NCBI RefSeq assembly: GCF_000687715.1
Contig: NZ_JHXD01000014.1
Coordinates: 1-64,000, forward strand
Direction of reading: 5' to 3'
From: Xylanibacter ruminicola Ga6B6
GTDB lineage: Bacteria > Bacteroidota > Bacteroidia > Bacteroidales > Bacteroidaceae
DNA: 64,000 nt
Numbering within the stretch: the first letter of the stretch is position 1; each line of letters starts with the position of its first letter. Positions 8,113 to 17,469 of this stretch are shown in pieces. Position numbers and translations under genes: made by a program. The notes below the pieces were generated by a model that searched no databases, was not told the origin of the DNA, and saw only the letters and a list, made by a program, of their open reading frames with translations.

Positions 8113-8120
8113 CAAAGATA
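8113..8120 (-). promoter_or_regulatory. Promoter -7 box for the small lipoprotein gene
   Basis: The minus strand reads TATCTTTG, 22 bases before the ATG at 8090. Confidence 0.6.
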
Positions 8121-8161
8121 CAAAAAAAAGCAAAATTATGTGATTTCTGAGAGTTTTTTTG

Positions 8162-8169
8162 TAATTTTG
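8162..8169 (+). promoter_or_regulatory. Promoter -7 box for lepA
   Basis: TAATTTTG, 23 bases before the ATG at 8193, divergent from the lipoprotein promoter. Confidence 0.6.
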
Positions 8170-8192
8170 CACTCTAAAGCATAGAATCTACA

Positions 8193-9974
8193 ATGAATCA
8201 TATAAGAAATTTCTGCATCATCGCCCACATCGATCACGGCAAATCTACTCTGGCTGACAGACTGCTGGAGTACACTAAGACTATACAGGTGACCGAGGGA
8301 CAGATGCTCGACGATATGGACTTGGAGCGTGAACGTGGTATTACGATTAAGAGTCACGCTATCCAGATGGAATACACTTACAAGGGAGAGAAATACATAC
8401 TGAACCTGATTGACACCCCGGGACACGTTGACTTTTCGTACGAGGTGAGCCGTTCTATCGCTGCCTGCGAGGGCGCGCTGCTGGTGGTTGACGCCACACA
8501 GGGTGTACAGGCACAGACCATCTCGAATCTCTATATGGCCATCGACCATAACCTGGAGATTATCCCTGTAATCAATAAGATTGATATGCCCAGCGCCATG
8601 CCCGATGAGGTGGAAGACGAGATTATCGACCTGATTGGCTGCGATCGCGAGGATATTATCCGTGCTTCGGGTAAAACCGGCGAGGGCGTTGAAGAGATAC
8701 TGAACGCTGTAGTTGAGAAGATTCCGCACCCTGTGGGCGACGAGAAGGCTCCGCTGCAGGCGTTGATTTTCGATTCGGTATTCAACTCGTTCCGCGGTAT
8801 CATCGCTTACTTCAAGATTGTGAACGGCTCGATCAAGAGCGGCGATCACGTGAAGTTCTTTAATACCGGCATGGAGTACGATGCCGACGAGATTGGTGTG
8901 CTGAAGATGGATATGATTCCCCGCAAAGAGCTGAAAACAGGCGATGTGGGTTACATCATCAGTGGTATCAAGAACTCGAGAGAGGTAAAGGTGGGTGATA
9001 CCATCACACACGTGGCTACCCCCTGCGACAAGGCCATCGAGGGCTTCCAGGAGGTTAAACCCATGGTGTTTGCAGGTGTTTATCCTATCGACCCTACCGA
9101 TTACGAGAACCTGCGTGCATCGCTCGAAAAGCTGCAGCTTAACGATGCTTCGCTCACATTCATGCCCGAGAGCTCGGTAGCCCTGGGATTCGGCTTCCGT
9201 TGCGGATTCCTCGGACTGTTGCACATGGAGATTATCCAGGAGCGACTGGACCGCGAGTTTGATATGGACGTGATTACCACCGTGCCCAACGTAAGCTATA
9301 TGTGCTACACCAAGCAAGGTGAGGTGAAAGAGGTTCACAACCCAAGCGGACTGCCCGACCAGACCATGATCGACCATATTGAGGAGCCATATATCCGTGC
9401 ATCGATCATTACGGCTGCCGATTATATCGGTCCAATTATGACCCTGTGTCTGGATAAGCGCGGCGAGCTGCTGGATCAGCAGTACGTGAGCGGTAACCGC
9501 ATAGAGCTGCACTTTATGCTGCCTCTGGGCGAAATCGTGATCGACTTCTATGATAAACTTAAGTCGGTATCAAAGGGCTATGCCTCGTTCGATTACCACA
9601 TCGACGGCTTCCGTCCCTCGAAACTGGCTAAGCTCGATATTCTGTTGAATGGTGAGCCTGTGGATGCCCTGAGCACCCTGACACACCAGGACAACGCTGT
9701 GACCTTTGGTCGCCGTATGTGCGAGAAGCTGAAGGAGCTGATTCCACGTCAGCAGTTCGATATCGCCATTCAGGCTGCCATCGGTGCTAAGATTATTGCC
9801 CGCGAAACGGTTAAGCAGGTGCGTAAGGATGTTACCGCCAAGTGCTATGGTGGCGACGTGAGCCGTAAGCGCAAGCTGCTGGAGAAACAGAAGCGAGGCA
9901 AGAAGCGTATGAAGCAGATTGGTAACGTGGAGGTGCCACAGAAGGCCTTCCTCGCAGTATTGAAATTGGACTAA
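8193..9974 (+). CDS. lepA: Elongation factor 4 (LepA)
   Basis: A 593-residue translational GTPase. G1 is [16 protein letters not shown] near residue 10, G3 is [12 protein letters not shown] near residue 76, and G4 is NKIDMP near residue 130. The C-terminal unique domain ends with [19 protein letters not shown], characteristic of LepA. The length equals the family norm. EF4 acts on the ribosome and has been linked to back-translocation and to 30S assembly. A Crp/Fnr gene begins 16 bases downstream and probably shares its transcript. Confidence 0.97.
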   Translation: MNHIRNFCIIAHIDHGKSTLADRLLEYTKTIQVTEGQMLDDMDLERERGITIKSHAIQMEYTYKGEKYILNLIDTPGHVDFSYEVSRSIAACEGALLVVDATQGVQAQTISNLYMAIDHNLEIIPVINKIDMPSAMPDEVEDEIIDLIGCDREDIIRASGKTGEGVEEILNAVVEKIPHPVGDEKAPLQALIFDSVFNSFRGIIAYFKIVNGSIKSGDHVKFFNTGMEYDADEIGVLKMDMIPRKELKTGDVGYIISGIKNSREVKVGDTITHVATPCDKAIEGFQEVKPMVFAGVYPIDPTDYENLRASLEKLQLNDASLTFMPESSVALGFGFRCGFLGLLHMEIIQERLDREFDMDVITTVPNVSYMCYTKQGEVKEVHNPSGLPDQTMIDHIEEPYIRASIITAADYIGPIMTLCLDKRGELLDQQYVSGNRIELHFMLPLGEIVIDFYDKLKSVSKGYASFDYHIDGFRPSKLAKLDILLNGEPVDALSTLTHQDNAVTFGRRMCEKLKELIPRQQFDIAIQAAIGAKIIARETVKQVRKDVTAKCYGGDVSRKRKLLEKQKRGKKRMKQIGNVEVPQKAFLAVLKLD

Positions 9975-9990
9975 AAACAAACAATAATCT

Positions 9991-10593
9991 ATGGCAAATG
10001 TTAGCTTGACAACCCGAGACGTGGCGCGAGAACTGGCCCGTCGATACAGTACAATGACGCACGAAGAGCTCGACCTGCTGGAGAGTATTCTCGTACCGAT
10101 GAAGTTCGCTAAGAACGAACTCATCCTGAAGGAGGGCGATGTATGTACCAATATATACTGGGTGGTACGTGGATTGGTGCGCCAGTTTTATTTCAAGAAT
10201 GACAAGGAACTGACCGAATATATGGCCACCGAGAACACGATTGTGATGTGTATCGAGAGCTTGTTCCGCGAGCAGCCTTCGCAGTTGCAGATCAAGGCCC
10301 TGGAGCCTACCATCCTGATTGCGCTGCCAAAGGCCGAACTGGAGGCTGTGGCTATGAAGAGCGTGAACATCCAGATTCTGTATCGTAAGATTCTGGAGGA
10401 GAGCCTCATCCTGAGTCAGCACCATGCCGATATGCTGCGCTTTGAGAGTGCACAGGACCGCTACCAGAAGCTGGTCAAGAATCAGCCACAGCTGGTACTG
10501 CGTGCACCGCTGGTTTATATCGCCAGCTACCTGCAGATGACACCAGAGACACTGTCGCGTGTGCGTACAGCGGCTCTGATGGAGAATAAGTAA
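9991..10593 (+). CDS. Crp/Fnr family transcriptional regulator
   Basis: A 200-residue protein. Residues of about 25-125 form a cyclic-nucleotide-binding-type beta roll (LILKEGDVCTNIYWVVRGLV), followed by a dimerisation helix and a short helix-turn-helix near the C-terminus (APLVYIASYLQMTPETLSRV). No cysteine cluster for an iron-sulfur centre is visible, and the RS-type cAMP motif is absent, so the ligand is not predictable. The gene starts 16 bases after lepA and converges on the ABC gene with an 8-base gap. Confidence 0.85.
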   Translation: MANVSLTTRDVARELARRYSTMTHEELDLLESILVPMKFAKNELILKEGDVCTNIYWVVRGLVRQFYFKNDKELTEYMATENTIVMCIESLFREQPSQLQIKALEPTILIALPKAELEAVAMKSVNIQILYRKILEESLILSQHHADMLRFESAQDRYQKLVKNQPQLVLRAPLVYIASYLQMTPETLSRVRTAALMENK

Positions 10594-10601
10594 GTGAATT
10601 T

Positions 10602-12041
10602 TTAATGCTTAGTTAAATACAATGAGTTATCAATACATTTTGGTAACTCATTTTCGTAATGTGTTACGTAGATGAGCGTGCGCTCGGAATCTTCGAACAT
10701 ATAACGGTCCACAATCGTCTTAACCAGATTGCGGTTGCACAGATCAAGTCCGTGCAGCGGCTCGTCGAGAATCAACAGATCGGGACTCTTTACAAAGGCA
10801 CGTGCCAGCAGTACCAAACGCTGCTCGCCGCTCGACATCTCAAGGAACTTGCGGTCGGCCAGGTGCTTAATGCCAAACAGGTTCATCCACTCAATACATA
10901 AATCTTTTTCCTGCTTTGTGGGATGGGTGTACAGGCCTACGGTATCTTTCAAGCCGCTGGCCACAATCTGTATGGCGGGAATGTTCTGCTTATAGCTGCG
11001 GTGCATCTCAGGAGATACGTAACCAATGTGTTTCTTGATATCCCAAATGCTCTCGCCACTGCCACGCTTATGACCAAACAGCGAGATATCGTTGGCATAA
11101 GCCTGTGGGTTATCGGCACAAACCAGCGAGAGTAGGGTAGATTTACCGGCACCGTTCTGGCCCGACAGCGACCAATGCTCGCCTCGGAGCACCACCCAGT
11201 TCAAATCCTTCAGGATGGTACGCTCGCCGTAACGGATGGTAACGTTGTTGAACTTGATAATCTCCTGTGGCATTGGGGGAATGGTAAGCTCAGGCTTTTT
11301 CAGGAGAATGGCATGCGGACAGTAATCGATGGGGAAGCTGGTCTTTACCTGAATGTCCTGCACAAAGCGCAGATCTACCATTTTTATCACACGGGTAACA
11401 AACTCGGGTATTTCGTCCATCTTCGAAAGCACTAAGATCATCTGCATGTCCTGTTCGGCAGCCAGCATAGTGAGCAGCTGCTTTACCTGGTCGCGCGTCT
11501 CGGCATCAAGACCGATAAACGGGTTCTCGATAATCAGCACCTTGGGTTTGGTAAACAGGTTCGAGGCCAACTTGTATTTACGAAGTTCACCGCTACTCAG
11601 CAGGATGATATATTTGTCGAGCAGTTCATTAAGATGGAATATGTCGTACAGATGCTTCTGGAAGGCACGACGCTCAGGGGTGTCGGCACCCGACAGCAGA
11701 AAAGCCTCTTCGAGCTTGCTGCCAACGGTAGGTGTCTCCTCATCAATCTCCATCTGGTTCCAACGCTGCTGCAGAAAGTATGTACGATCGTTATCACCAC
11801 CGTAAGTGTCACGGAACGTAATGTGTTTCAAATTGTTATACGGTTCGGTAAAAGAATAGCTTATCTGGTCGGGGTACACGGGATGCTTGCCGGTAATCAT
11901 ATCTACCAGCATGCTCTTTCCGCCGCCGTTACGACCTACAATAGCCACGTGTTCGCCCTTGTCGAGATGGAAGTTTACTGGCTCAGCCAACCGCCATTCC
12001 GGCTTACGTGCAATTGCATTCTTTAATTCAATCGTTTTCAT
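10602..12041 (-). CDS. Twin-domain ABC ATPase (ModF/PhrA-like)
   Basis: A 479-residue soluble protein with two ABC cassettes and no membrane segments. Domain 1 has Walker [11 protein letters not shown] and signature [12 protein letters not shown], but its Walker B reads VLIIENPF, where the usual DE pair is EN. Domain 2 is canonical: [37 protein letters not shown]. The architecture resembles ModF/PhrA-type proteins, annotated as molybdate-related or photorepair ATPases; neither role is supported by the neighbours. The ATG overlaps the ruvC stop by 4 bases, so translation is probably coupled to ruvC. The altered Walker B suggests that site 1 may hydrolyse poorly. Confidence 0.82.
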   Translation of the reverse strand: MKTIELKNAIARKPEWRLAEPVNFHLDKGEHVAIVGRNGGGKSMLVDMITGKHPVYPDQISYSFTEPYNNLKHITFRDTYGGDNDRTYFLQQRWNQMEIDEETPTVGSKLEEAFLLSGADTPERRAFQKHLYDIFHLNELLDKYIILLSSGELRKYKLASNLFTKPKVLIIENPFIGLDAETRDQVKQLLTMLAAEQDMQMILVLSKMDEIPEFVTRVIKMVDLRFVQDIQVKTSFPIDYCPHAILLKKPELTIPPMPQEIIKFNNVTIRYGERTILKDLNWVVLRGEHWSLSGQNGAGKSTLLSLVCADNPQAYANDISLFGHKRGSGESIWDIKKHIGYVSPEMHRSYKQNIPAIQIVASGLKDTVGLYTHPTKQEKDLCIEWMNLFGIKHLADRKFLEMSSGEQRLVLLARAFVKSPDLLILDEPLHGLDLCNRNLVKTIVDRYMFEDSERTLIYVTHYENELPKCIDNSLYLTKH

Positions 12042-12607
12042 GCTTTCTCTTTTCTCTTAGATACTTTATCCTGGTTCTTGTTGATAAAATCCTTCCAGCC
12101 ACGATATTTCACGTCGCTTTCGGGGCGCCCCATCTGTAGGAAATGGCAATAGGCAGCAGCAAGCGCATCGGTAGCGTCCATATACTTACCCATCTCGTCG
12201 TTAGGAATCTTCAGCAGGCGCTGTAACATGCCGGCCACCTGTTCTTTTGAGGCACCGCCATTACCGGTAAGCGCCATCTTGATTTTCATGGGGGCATACT
12301 CGTGAATGGGAACGCCGTGGTGCACAGCAGCAGCTATCGCAGTACCCTGAGCACGTCCCAGCTTCAGCATCGACTGCACGTTCTTTCCAAAGAAAGGTGC
12401 CTCGATAGCCATCTCGTCGGGCAGGAACCCATCGATGATGCCGGTAACACGTTCGAAGATATGACCCAGCTTGAGATAGGCATCAGGAAATTTACGCAAA
12501 TCGATAACACCCATCGTCATCATCTGCGCCTTGCCATCCACCACCTTCAGCAGTCCGTAACCCATCAAATTGGTTCCGGGGTCAATCCCAAGTATGATCT
12601 TTTCCAT
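12038..12607 (-). CDS. ruvC: Crossover junction endodeoxyribonuclease RuvC
   Basis: A 189-residue Holliday junction resolvase. It begins [20 protein letters not shown], with the first catalytic Asp in GIDPG. The second acidic residue is in [20 protein letters not shown], and a C-terminal [12 protein letters not shown] supplies the remaining acidic residues. RuvC resolves four-way junctions with RuvAB. The start at 12607 was chosen because a promoter box (TAACTTTG, 12617-12624) lies only 9 bases upstream; an upstream in-frame ATG at 12619 would fall inside that box. The mRNA may therefore be almost leaderless. Confidence 0.95.
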   Translation of the reverse strand: MEKIILGIDPGTNLMGYGLLKVVDGKAQMMTMGVIDLRKFPDAYLKLGHIFERVTGIIDGFLPDEMAIEAPFFGKNVQSMLKLGRAQGTAIAAAVHHGVPIHEYAPMKIKMALTGNGGASKEQVAGMLQRLLKIPNDEMGKYMDATDALAAAYCHFLQMGRPESDVKYRGWKDFINKNQDKVSKRKEKA

Positions 12608-12616
12608 TTCAGAGTG

Positions 12617-12624
12617 CAAAGTTA
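12617..12624 (-). promoter_or_regulatory. Promoter -7 box for ruvC, 9 bases from the ATG
   Basis: The minus strand reads TAACTTTG. With the usual distance from the box to the start of transcription the ruvC leader would be only a few bases, too short for a Shine-Dalgarno site. Confidence 0.6.
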
Positions 12625-12667
12625 GCTAAAATTGTTCGGAAATTGACTATTTTATCGAAAAAATGTG

Positions 12668-12675
12668 TAACTTTG
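12668..12675 (+). promoter_or_regulatory. Promoter -7 box for the S11 peptidase gene
   Basis: TAACTTTG, 34 bases before the ATG at 12710. Confidence 0.6.
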
Positions 12676-12709
12676 CGGTCAAAAATTGATAATTTGTAAG
12701 TTTGAACCA

Positions 12710-13654
12710 ATGAAAAAGAGATATATAACCATGACAATGATGCTGGCAGTAGTGCTGGCATCGTGTCGTTTTGGGAGGGGTGACGAGAAAATCGAGCTTA
12801 CACCTGAGCAGATCCGACTGGAAAAAGTCAGCAGAATCGACACCACTTCGCTGCGTGCAATGCTGAATCCCGACTCGATTGAGGGTCGCACAAAGCTGGA
12901 TTCGCTCACCGCCGATGCATGGATGCTGGTAGACGACTCTACGGGTATCGTGATTAGCGAGAAATGTGGTTTTGAGCGTCGCTTTATGGCCTCGATCACC
13001 AAGATGATGACAGCCTTGATTGCGCTCGAGAAAGGTAATCTGAGCGATAGCATTGATATCACCGAAGATGTGTTTATCAACCGGGATTCGCGTGTACGTC
13101 TGGGTCAGGGCTACGTGATGCTCGACCTGATTTACGAGATGATGATGATCAGCGATAACGATGCGGCCTACGCGCTGGCCAAGCATGTGGGCGGCGACAC
13201 GTTGCAATTCTATGATCTGATGAACCGGAAGGCACAATACTTAGGGATGGACAGCACACATTTTGCCAACCCTAACGGTATGCCTAACGACAATAACTTC
13301 AGCAGCGCTGCCGACTTGGTAAAGCTGGCCCGCTATGCTATGCGCGACACACTGTTTGCCAGCATTGTGGGTACCACCGAGAAAGCCGTTCCGCTGACCG
13401 ACGGGCGCCATATGGACTGCCGGAACTCAAATGCCCTGCTGCACACTTACGAGGGCTGTATAGGCATTAAAACGGGTTATACGCGACAGGCTGGTTACTG
13501 CTTGGCCTCATCGGCTACCCGCAACGGACATACGTTGTATCTGGTGCTGCTGAACAGCAGAAAACATGCGACACGATTCACCGAATCGGCCGCATTATTG
13601 GATTATGGGTTCCGTGTGATGGATGCTTACACCCAGCGCATTAACGCCCAATAA
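12710..13654 (+). CDS. D-alanyl-D-alanine carboxypeptidase-like lipoprotein (peptidase S11)
   Basis: A 314-residue penicillin-binding protein of the DacA/S11 type. A lipoprotein signal precedes the mature chain (MLAVVLASC). The active-site motifs are present in order: SITK (SxxK nucleophile), SDN (MISDNDAAYA) and KTG (IKTGYTRQAG). It should trim the terminal D-Ala of peptidoglycan stem peptides in the periplasm while anchored by lipid. The C-terminal dimerisation domain of classical DacA seems absent, making this a short version. It converges on, and overlaps by 14 bases, another peptidoglycan peptidase gene at 13641-14288. Confidence 0.87.
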   Translation: MKKRYITMTMMLAVVLASCRFGRGDEKIELTPEQIRLEKVSRIDTTSLRAMLNPDSIEGRTKLDSLTADAWMLVDDSTGIVISEKCGFERRFMASITKMMTALIALEKGNLSDSIDITEDVFINRDSRVRLGQGYVMLDLIYEMMMISDNDAAYALAKHVGGDTLQFYDLMNRKAQYLGMDSTHFANPNGMPNDNNFSSAADLVKLARYAMRDTLFASIVGTTEKAVPLTDGRHMDCRNSNALLHTYEGCIGIKTGYTRQAGYCLASSATRNGHTLYLVLLNSRKHATRFTESAALLDYGFRVMDAYTQRINAQ

Positions 13655-14288
13655 ACTCAAAGTGCTGGTAATCCTTTTTGTTTTTCCAGGCACCTCCCCA
13701 GCTGAATCCGTATTTTATGAACAGCTTGTAACACAAATCGTTACGGGTAATCTTATACGGAAAATCAGCCGCACGGTTAACATACTTCTTGGCAGTTGCT
13801 GGTTCTACAATCTGGCTGCCGTCTTTTTTGCTATAGCGTACGTAGGGGTTATACAGCGTATTGATATCTACGGCCAGGCCACGCGCGTGTTTCGACAGAT
13901 TCTTGGAGCCCGAGATGTTGCGATAACAGAAACAGCTGGTGTTGTTGGCACGCATCTGGCGCTCGTCGTCGGCATCGTACACATCGGGCAGACGCATCTG
14001 CTGGATAGGGTAGTGCGCCTTATAAAGCTCGCGGAATATTGCCAGCAGCTTATCGGCTATCAACTTGTTACAAATCATTTCGCCTACATGGGTGCGGCCT
14101 TCCAAATCAACATGCGAAATCCTCAAGTAACGCAAGTCGCTACGCTTGATGTAAGGATTATCGTGCCAGGTTTTGCCCTGCATGGTTTGCCAAACGCTGT
14201 CGGGAATGGCTGAAGAGTTAAAAATCTGGCTCTGCGCACCTATAGTGCAGCAAAGCCAGAATACGAAAGTAGTGAGTAGTTGCTTCAT
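13641..14288 (-). CDS. M15 family D,D- or L,D-carboxypeptidase-like metallopeptidase
   Basis: A 215-residue exported protein (signal MKQLLTTFVFWLCCTIGAQS). Zinc ligands of the M15 (VanY/endolysin-like) fold are visible: SKHARGLAVDINTLYN (HxxxxxxxD) and YQHFEF near the C-terminus. It should cleave peptidoglycan peptides in the periplasm. It lies 9 bases downstream of the pyrophosphatase gene on the same strand, so it is probably the last gene of a three-gene transcript with that gene and the acidic protein. Its 3' end overlaps the convergent S11 peptidase gene by 14 bases. Confidence 0.85.
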   Translation of the reverse strand: MKQLLTTFVFWLCCTIGAQSQIFNSSAIPDSVWQTMQGKTWHDNPYIKRSDLRYLRISHVDLEGRTHVGEMICNKLIADKLLAIFRELYKAHYPIQQMRLPDVYDADDERQMRANNTSCFCYRNISGSKNLSKHARGLAVDINTLYNPYVRYSKKDGSQIVEPATAKKYVNRAADFPYKITRNDLCYKLFIKYGFSWGGAWKNKKDYQHFEFIGR

Positions 14289-14297
14289 TGTTACGAA

Positions 14298-16484
14298 TTA
14301 CATAAATGCTACGGTGAGTCCCGCCATCACAATGCTGACCATCGACATGAGCTTGATCAGGATGTTAAGCGACGGGCCAGAGGTATCCTTGAAGGGATCG
14401 CCAACGGTATCGCCTACGATACAGGCCTTATGGGCAAACGAGCCCTTACCGCCAAAGGCACCTTCTTCGATATTCTTCTTAGCATTATCCCAAGCGCCTC
14501 CGGCATTAGCCATAAATACGGCCAAGGTAAAGCCGCCAGCCAGTCCGCCTACCAGCAGTCCAAGCACGCCAGCAACACCCAGCACGCAGCCTACGATGAT
14601 AGGAATAAGGATGGCCAGAACGGATGGGATAATCATCTCGTGCTGAGCAGCACGGGTAGAGATTTCAACACAACGACCGTAATCGGGCGTGCCTGTACCT
14701 TCGAGAATACCTGCTATCTCACGGAACTGGCGACGAACCTCCTGCACCATTTTCTCGGCAGCACGTCCCACAGCTTCCATCGTCATACCGCAGAATAGGA
14801 AGGCGGCCATCGCACCTATAAAGGCGCCTACAATCACCTTGGGGTTCATAAGGTTTACCTGGAAGAAGTTCATGAAGTCGGGGATATTAGCATCGGCAGC
14901 CGAAATCAGCTCGCCCTTTACGTTCTCCATCATTACGCCAGCGCGGGTCATCGCAATCTTAATCTCTTCGATATACGAGGCCAATAGCGCCAAAGCGGTG
15001 AGCGCAGCCGAACCGATAGCAAAGCCCTTACCGGTAGCAGCTGTGGTGTTACCCAGTGCATCAAGGGCGTCGGTACGATGACGAACTTCTTCGCCTAAGC
15101 TCGACATCTCGGCGTTTCCGCCTGCGTTATCGGCAATAGGTCCGTAAGCATCGGTAGCCAAGGTGATGCCCAAAGTAGAGAGCATACCAACAGCAGCGAT
15201 ACCGATACCATAAAGACCGTGAGCCAGTGATTCTGACGACATAGAGAGGTCGAAGCCGTTAGCGCACAGATAGCTGAGCATGATGGCTACACCAATGGTG
15301 ATAACGGGGATGCAGGTAGAAATCATACCTGTACCGATACCCTTGATGATAACTGTAGCGGCACCTGTCTGTCCGGCTTCCGAAATCTTCTGGGTAGGCT
15401 TGTAGCTGTGCGAGGTGTAATACTCGGTAGCCTGTCCGATGATAACGCCTGCTGCCAGACCCGAGATGACCGAGAACGAAAGTCCCAGCCAGTTCTGGAT
15501 GTCGAGCAGATACAGGATGCAGAAGGTAGCGGCAGCAATCAGGATGGCACTTACGTTGGTGCCCACCGAGAGCGAACGCAACAGATCCTTCATGGTAGCG
15601 CCCTCCTTAGTGCGAACCAGGAAGATGCCCAGTAGCGAGAGAAACACGCCTACAGCGGCAATTAACATAGGCGCGATAACGGCCTTGAGCTGTATCTCTA
15701 AGCCTGCCACACCAAAGGCAGCTGCACCCAGTGCGGCAGTAGAGAGTACCGAGCCGCAATAACTCTCGTACAGGTCGGCACCCATACCGGCCACGTCGCC
15801 CACGTTATCACCTACGTTATCGGCAATGGTAGCGGGGTTGCGCGGATCGTCCTCTGGGATATCGGCCTCAACCTTACCTACGATATCGGCACCTACGTCG
15901 GCAGCCTTGGTGTAGATACCGCCGCCCACACGCGCAAACAACGCCTGGGTAGAAGCACCCATACCAAAGGTAAGCATCGTTGTGGTAATAGAAATTAAGC
16001 CATCGGCATCGAAGTGGTTAAGCACTACGAACCAGATGGCTATATCAAGCAAACCAAGACCTACTACGGTGAGTCCCATAACAGCTCCCGAACGAAAGGC
16101 AATCTTTAAACCGGCATCCAAGCTCTCGCGGGCGGCATTAGCGGTGCGCGCCGAAGCATAGGTTGCTGTCTTCATACCAAAGAAACCAGCCAGACCCGAG
16201 AATAAACCGCCTGTAAGGAAGGCAAACGGTACCCAAGGGTTCTGAACATTCAGTCCGTAGGCCATAAAGGCAAACAGCACGCAGAGCACCGCAAACACAA
16301 TGCCTACTACCTTGTACTGCTGCTTTAGATAGGCCATAGCACCTTTGCGCACATAAAGCGCAATTTCTTTCATTCGCGGCGTACCCTCATCGGCTTTCAT
16401 CATCTGAGTGAAGAAAAAATACGCCATGCCTAATGCCACAATCGATGCGATGGGCACCAGCCAGAATACTTGAGGAATCATCAT
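14298..16484 (-). CDS. hppA: Membrane-bound ion-translocating pyrophosphatase
   Basis: A 728-residue polytopic membrane protein (about 16 predicted segments) of the V-PPase family. Pyrophosphate-binding motifs are intact: DVGADIVGKVEADIPEDDP, then NPATIADNVGDNVGDVAG, and near the C-terminus GDTVGDPFKDTSGPSLNIL. The segment GNTTAATGKG carries Ala where potassium-independent enzymes have Lys, which suggests a potassium-dependent member. Whether it pumps sodium, protons or both cannot be read with confidence. It couples PPi hydrolysis to ion export and saves energy from biosynthesis. The upstream neighbour is an acidic unknown protein 51 bases away. Confidence 0.95.
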   Translation of the reverse strand: MMIPQVFWLVPIASIVALGMAYFFFTQMMKADEGTPRMKEIALYVRKGAMAYLKQQYKVVGIVFAVLCVLFAFMAYGLNVQNPWVPFAFLTGGLFSGLAGFFGMKTATYASARTANAARESLDAGLKIAFRSGAVMGLTVVGLGLLDIAIWFVVLNHFDADGLISITTTMLTFGMGASTQALFARVGGGIYTKAADVGADIVGKVEADIPEDDPRNPATIADNVGDNVGDVAGMGADLYESYCGSVLSTAALGAAAFGVAGLEIQLKAVIAPMLIAAVGVFLSLLGIFLVRTKEGATMKDLLRSLSVGTNVSAILIAAATFCILYLLDIQNWLGLSFSVISGLAAGVIIGQATEYYTSHSYKPTQKISEAGQTGAATVIIKGIGTGMISTCIPVITIGVAIMLSYLCANGFDLSMSSESLAHGLYGIGIAAVGMLSTLGITLATDAYGPIADNAGGNAEMSSLGEEVRHRTDALDALGNTTAATGKGFAIGSAALTALALLASYIEEIKIAMTRAGVMMENVKGELISAADANIPDFMNFFQVNLMNPKVIVGAFIGAMAAFLFCGMTMEAVGRAAEKMVQEVRRQFREIAGILEGTGTPDYGRCVEISTRAAQHEMIIPSVLAILIPIIVGCVLGVAGVLGLLVGGLAGGFTLAVFMANAGGAWDNAKKNIEEGAFGGKGSFAHKACIVGDTVGDPFKDTSGPSLNILIKLMSMVSIVMAGLTVAFM

Positions 16485-16535
16485 AATAGGTTTTTAGTTT
16501 TATTGGGTTGTAATTAAGTGAATGCGCACTTATTC

Positions 16536-17360
16536 TTATTCCTCAGAAAAATCGATGAGTTCAGAGCTTTCCTCGTCAGAGTCGTCGCCAAGGTCCATCA
16601 TTGTTGAGTAGTTGTCCTCGGTGATATCCTCGTCGTTTGGTCCATCTACCTCCTCATCTTCCTCATCATGAGAGCTGTAGTTGTCCTCAACGATTACGTC
16701 AGAGTCGTCGTCCTCATCAAAATCATCGTCGTCGCCGTTACGCAACTGCATGCGCAGCTTGATCTCCTCCGGCTTCAACTTGGCAAAGATAGCCTCAACC
16801 CAGCCACCCTTGGGCACCTCGAGTACCTCGTAGCCATCCTCAACCTTCTTGTCGTACATGCCGCCTTTCTTGTGCAAGCGGTCCTTAGGCAGGGTAGTGG
16901 TAGAGATATCGAAACCGCTCTGGATAACGTCCTGAATAGACTGTGAGAGCGAATCCCAACCGCCACCAAAATTGCGGTCGATAACCTCGAGCAACTGGGT
17001 TGCTGAGATGTGACGGATATTCTCGTAAGTTAAATCGGTGACACGACTGATAGGGCGCTTTTTGATGGCCCAGATGAATTTCATGTTATCGTCGAACTTA
17101 ATAGTGGCCACTTTATAACCACGACCCTCGTAGCTCTTGCGGATGGGGGCAGAATCGTCGCGAAGATCCTCGATAAAGAAGGCACTCTTAAAAATCTGGA
17201 TGTAGTGCTTAACGTTTTCCTTTACTTCGGCATCCTTACAAGCGGCCTCCCACATACGGAAGACATCATTCTCCTGGATGTCCCAAACACTACTCTTGGT
17301 TACACTCTTAATTGATAATGACGGATTACTTTCCGGTTGTTGTTGTTTTGTTCTTGCCAT
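16536..17360 (-). CDS. Hypothetical protein with a long acidic C-terminal tail
   Basis: A 274-residue cytoplasmic-looking protein that I do not recognise. Residues 1 to about 200 are folded-type sequence with a lysine-rich segment, VWDIQENDVFRMW near the start and KGGWVEAIFAKLKPEE near residue 190. The last 65 or so residues are almost entirely D, E and S, with runs such as GDDDDFDEDDDSD. Such tails mimic nucleic acid or bind basic proteins, but no role is shown. It has its own promoter (TACATTTG, 17382-17389) and lies upstream of the pyrophosphatase gene, which shows no clear promoter, so co-transcription is likely. Confidence 0.7.
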   Translation of the reverse strand: MARTKQQQPESNPSLSIKSVTKSSVWDIQENDVFRMWEAACKDAEVKENVKHYIQIFKSAFFIEDLRDDSAPIRKSYEGRGYKVATIKFDDNMKFIWAIKKRPISRVTDLTYENIRHISATQLLEVIDRNFGGGWDSLSQSIQDVIQSGFDISTTTLPKDRLHKKGGMYDKKVEDGYEVLEVPKGGWVEAIFAKLKPEEIKLRMQLRNGDDDDFDEDDDSDVIVEDNYSSHDEEDEEVDGPNDEDITEDNYSTMMDLGDDSDEESSELIDFSEE

Positions 17361-17381
17361 ATTATTCTACTAATTTTTGTG

Positions 17382-17389
17382 CAAATGTA
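17382..17389 (-). promoter_or_regulatory. Promoter -7 box for the acidic protein / hppA transcript
   Basis: The minus strand reads TACATTTG, 21 bases before the ATG at 17360. Confidence 0.6.
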
Positions 17390-17452
17390 ACCACTTTATT
17401 TTTTATTCGCAAGTTTTTGGCCATAATTTTTTGTAATTATCGCAATTTAGCG

Positions 17453-17460
17453 TAACTTTG
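17453..17460 (+). promoter_or_regulatory. Promoter -7 box for rarA, 9 bases from the ATG
   Basis: TAACTTTG is followed by only 9 bases before the ATG at 17470, implying an almost leaderless mRNA. The in-frame TTG at 17458 lies inside the box and is not a credible start. Confidence 0.6.
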
Positions 17461-17469
17461 TGCCCGAAT

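Noticed and set aside
8136..9512. Long minus-strand frame opposite lepA
   Set aside because: Antisense to lepA and without any recognisable domain or promoter.
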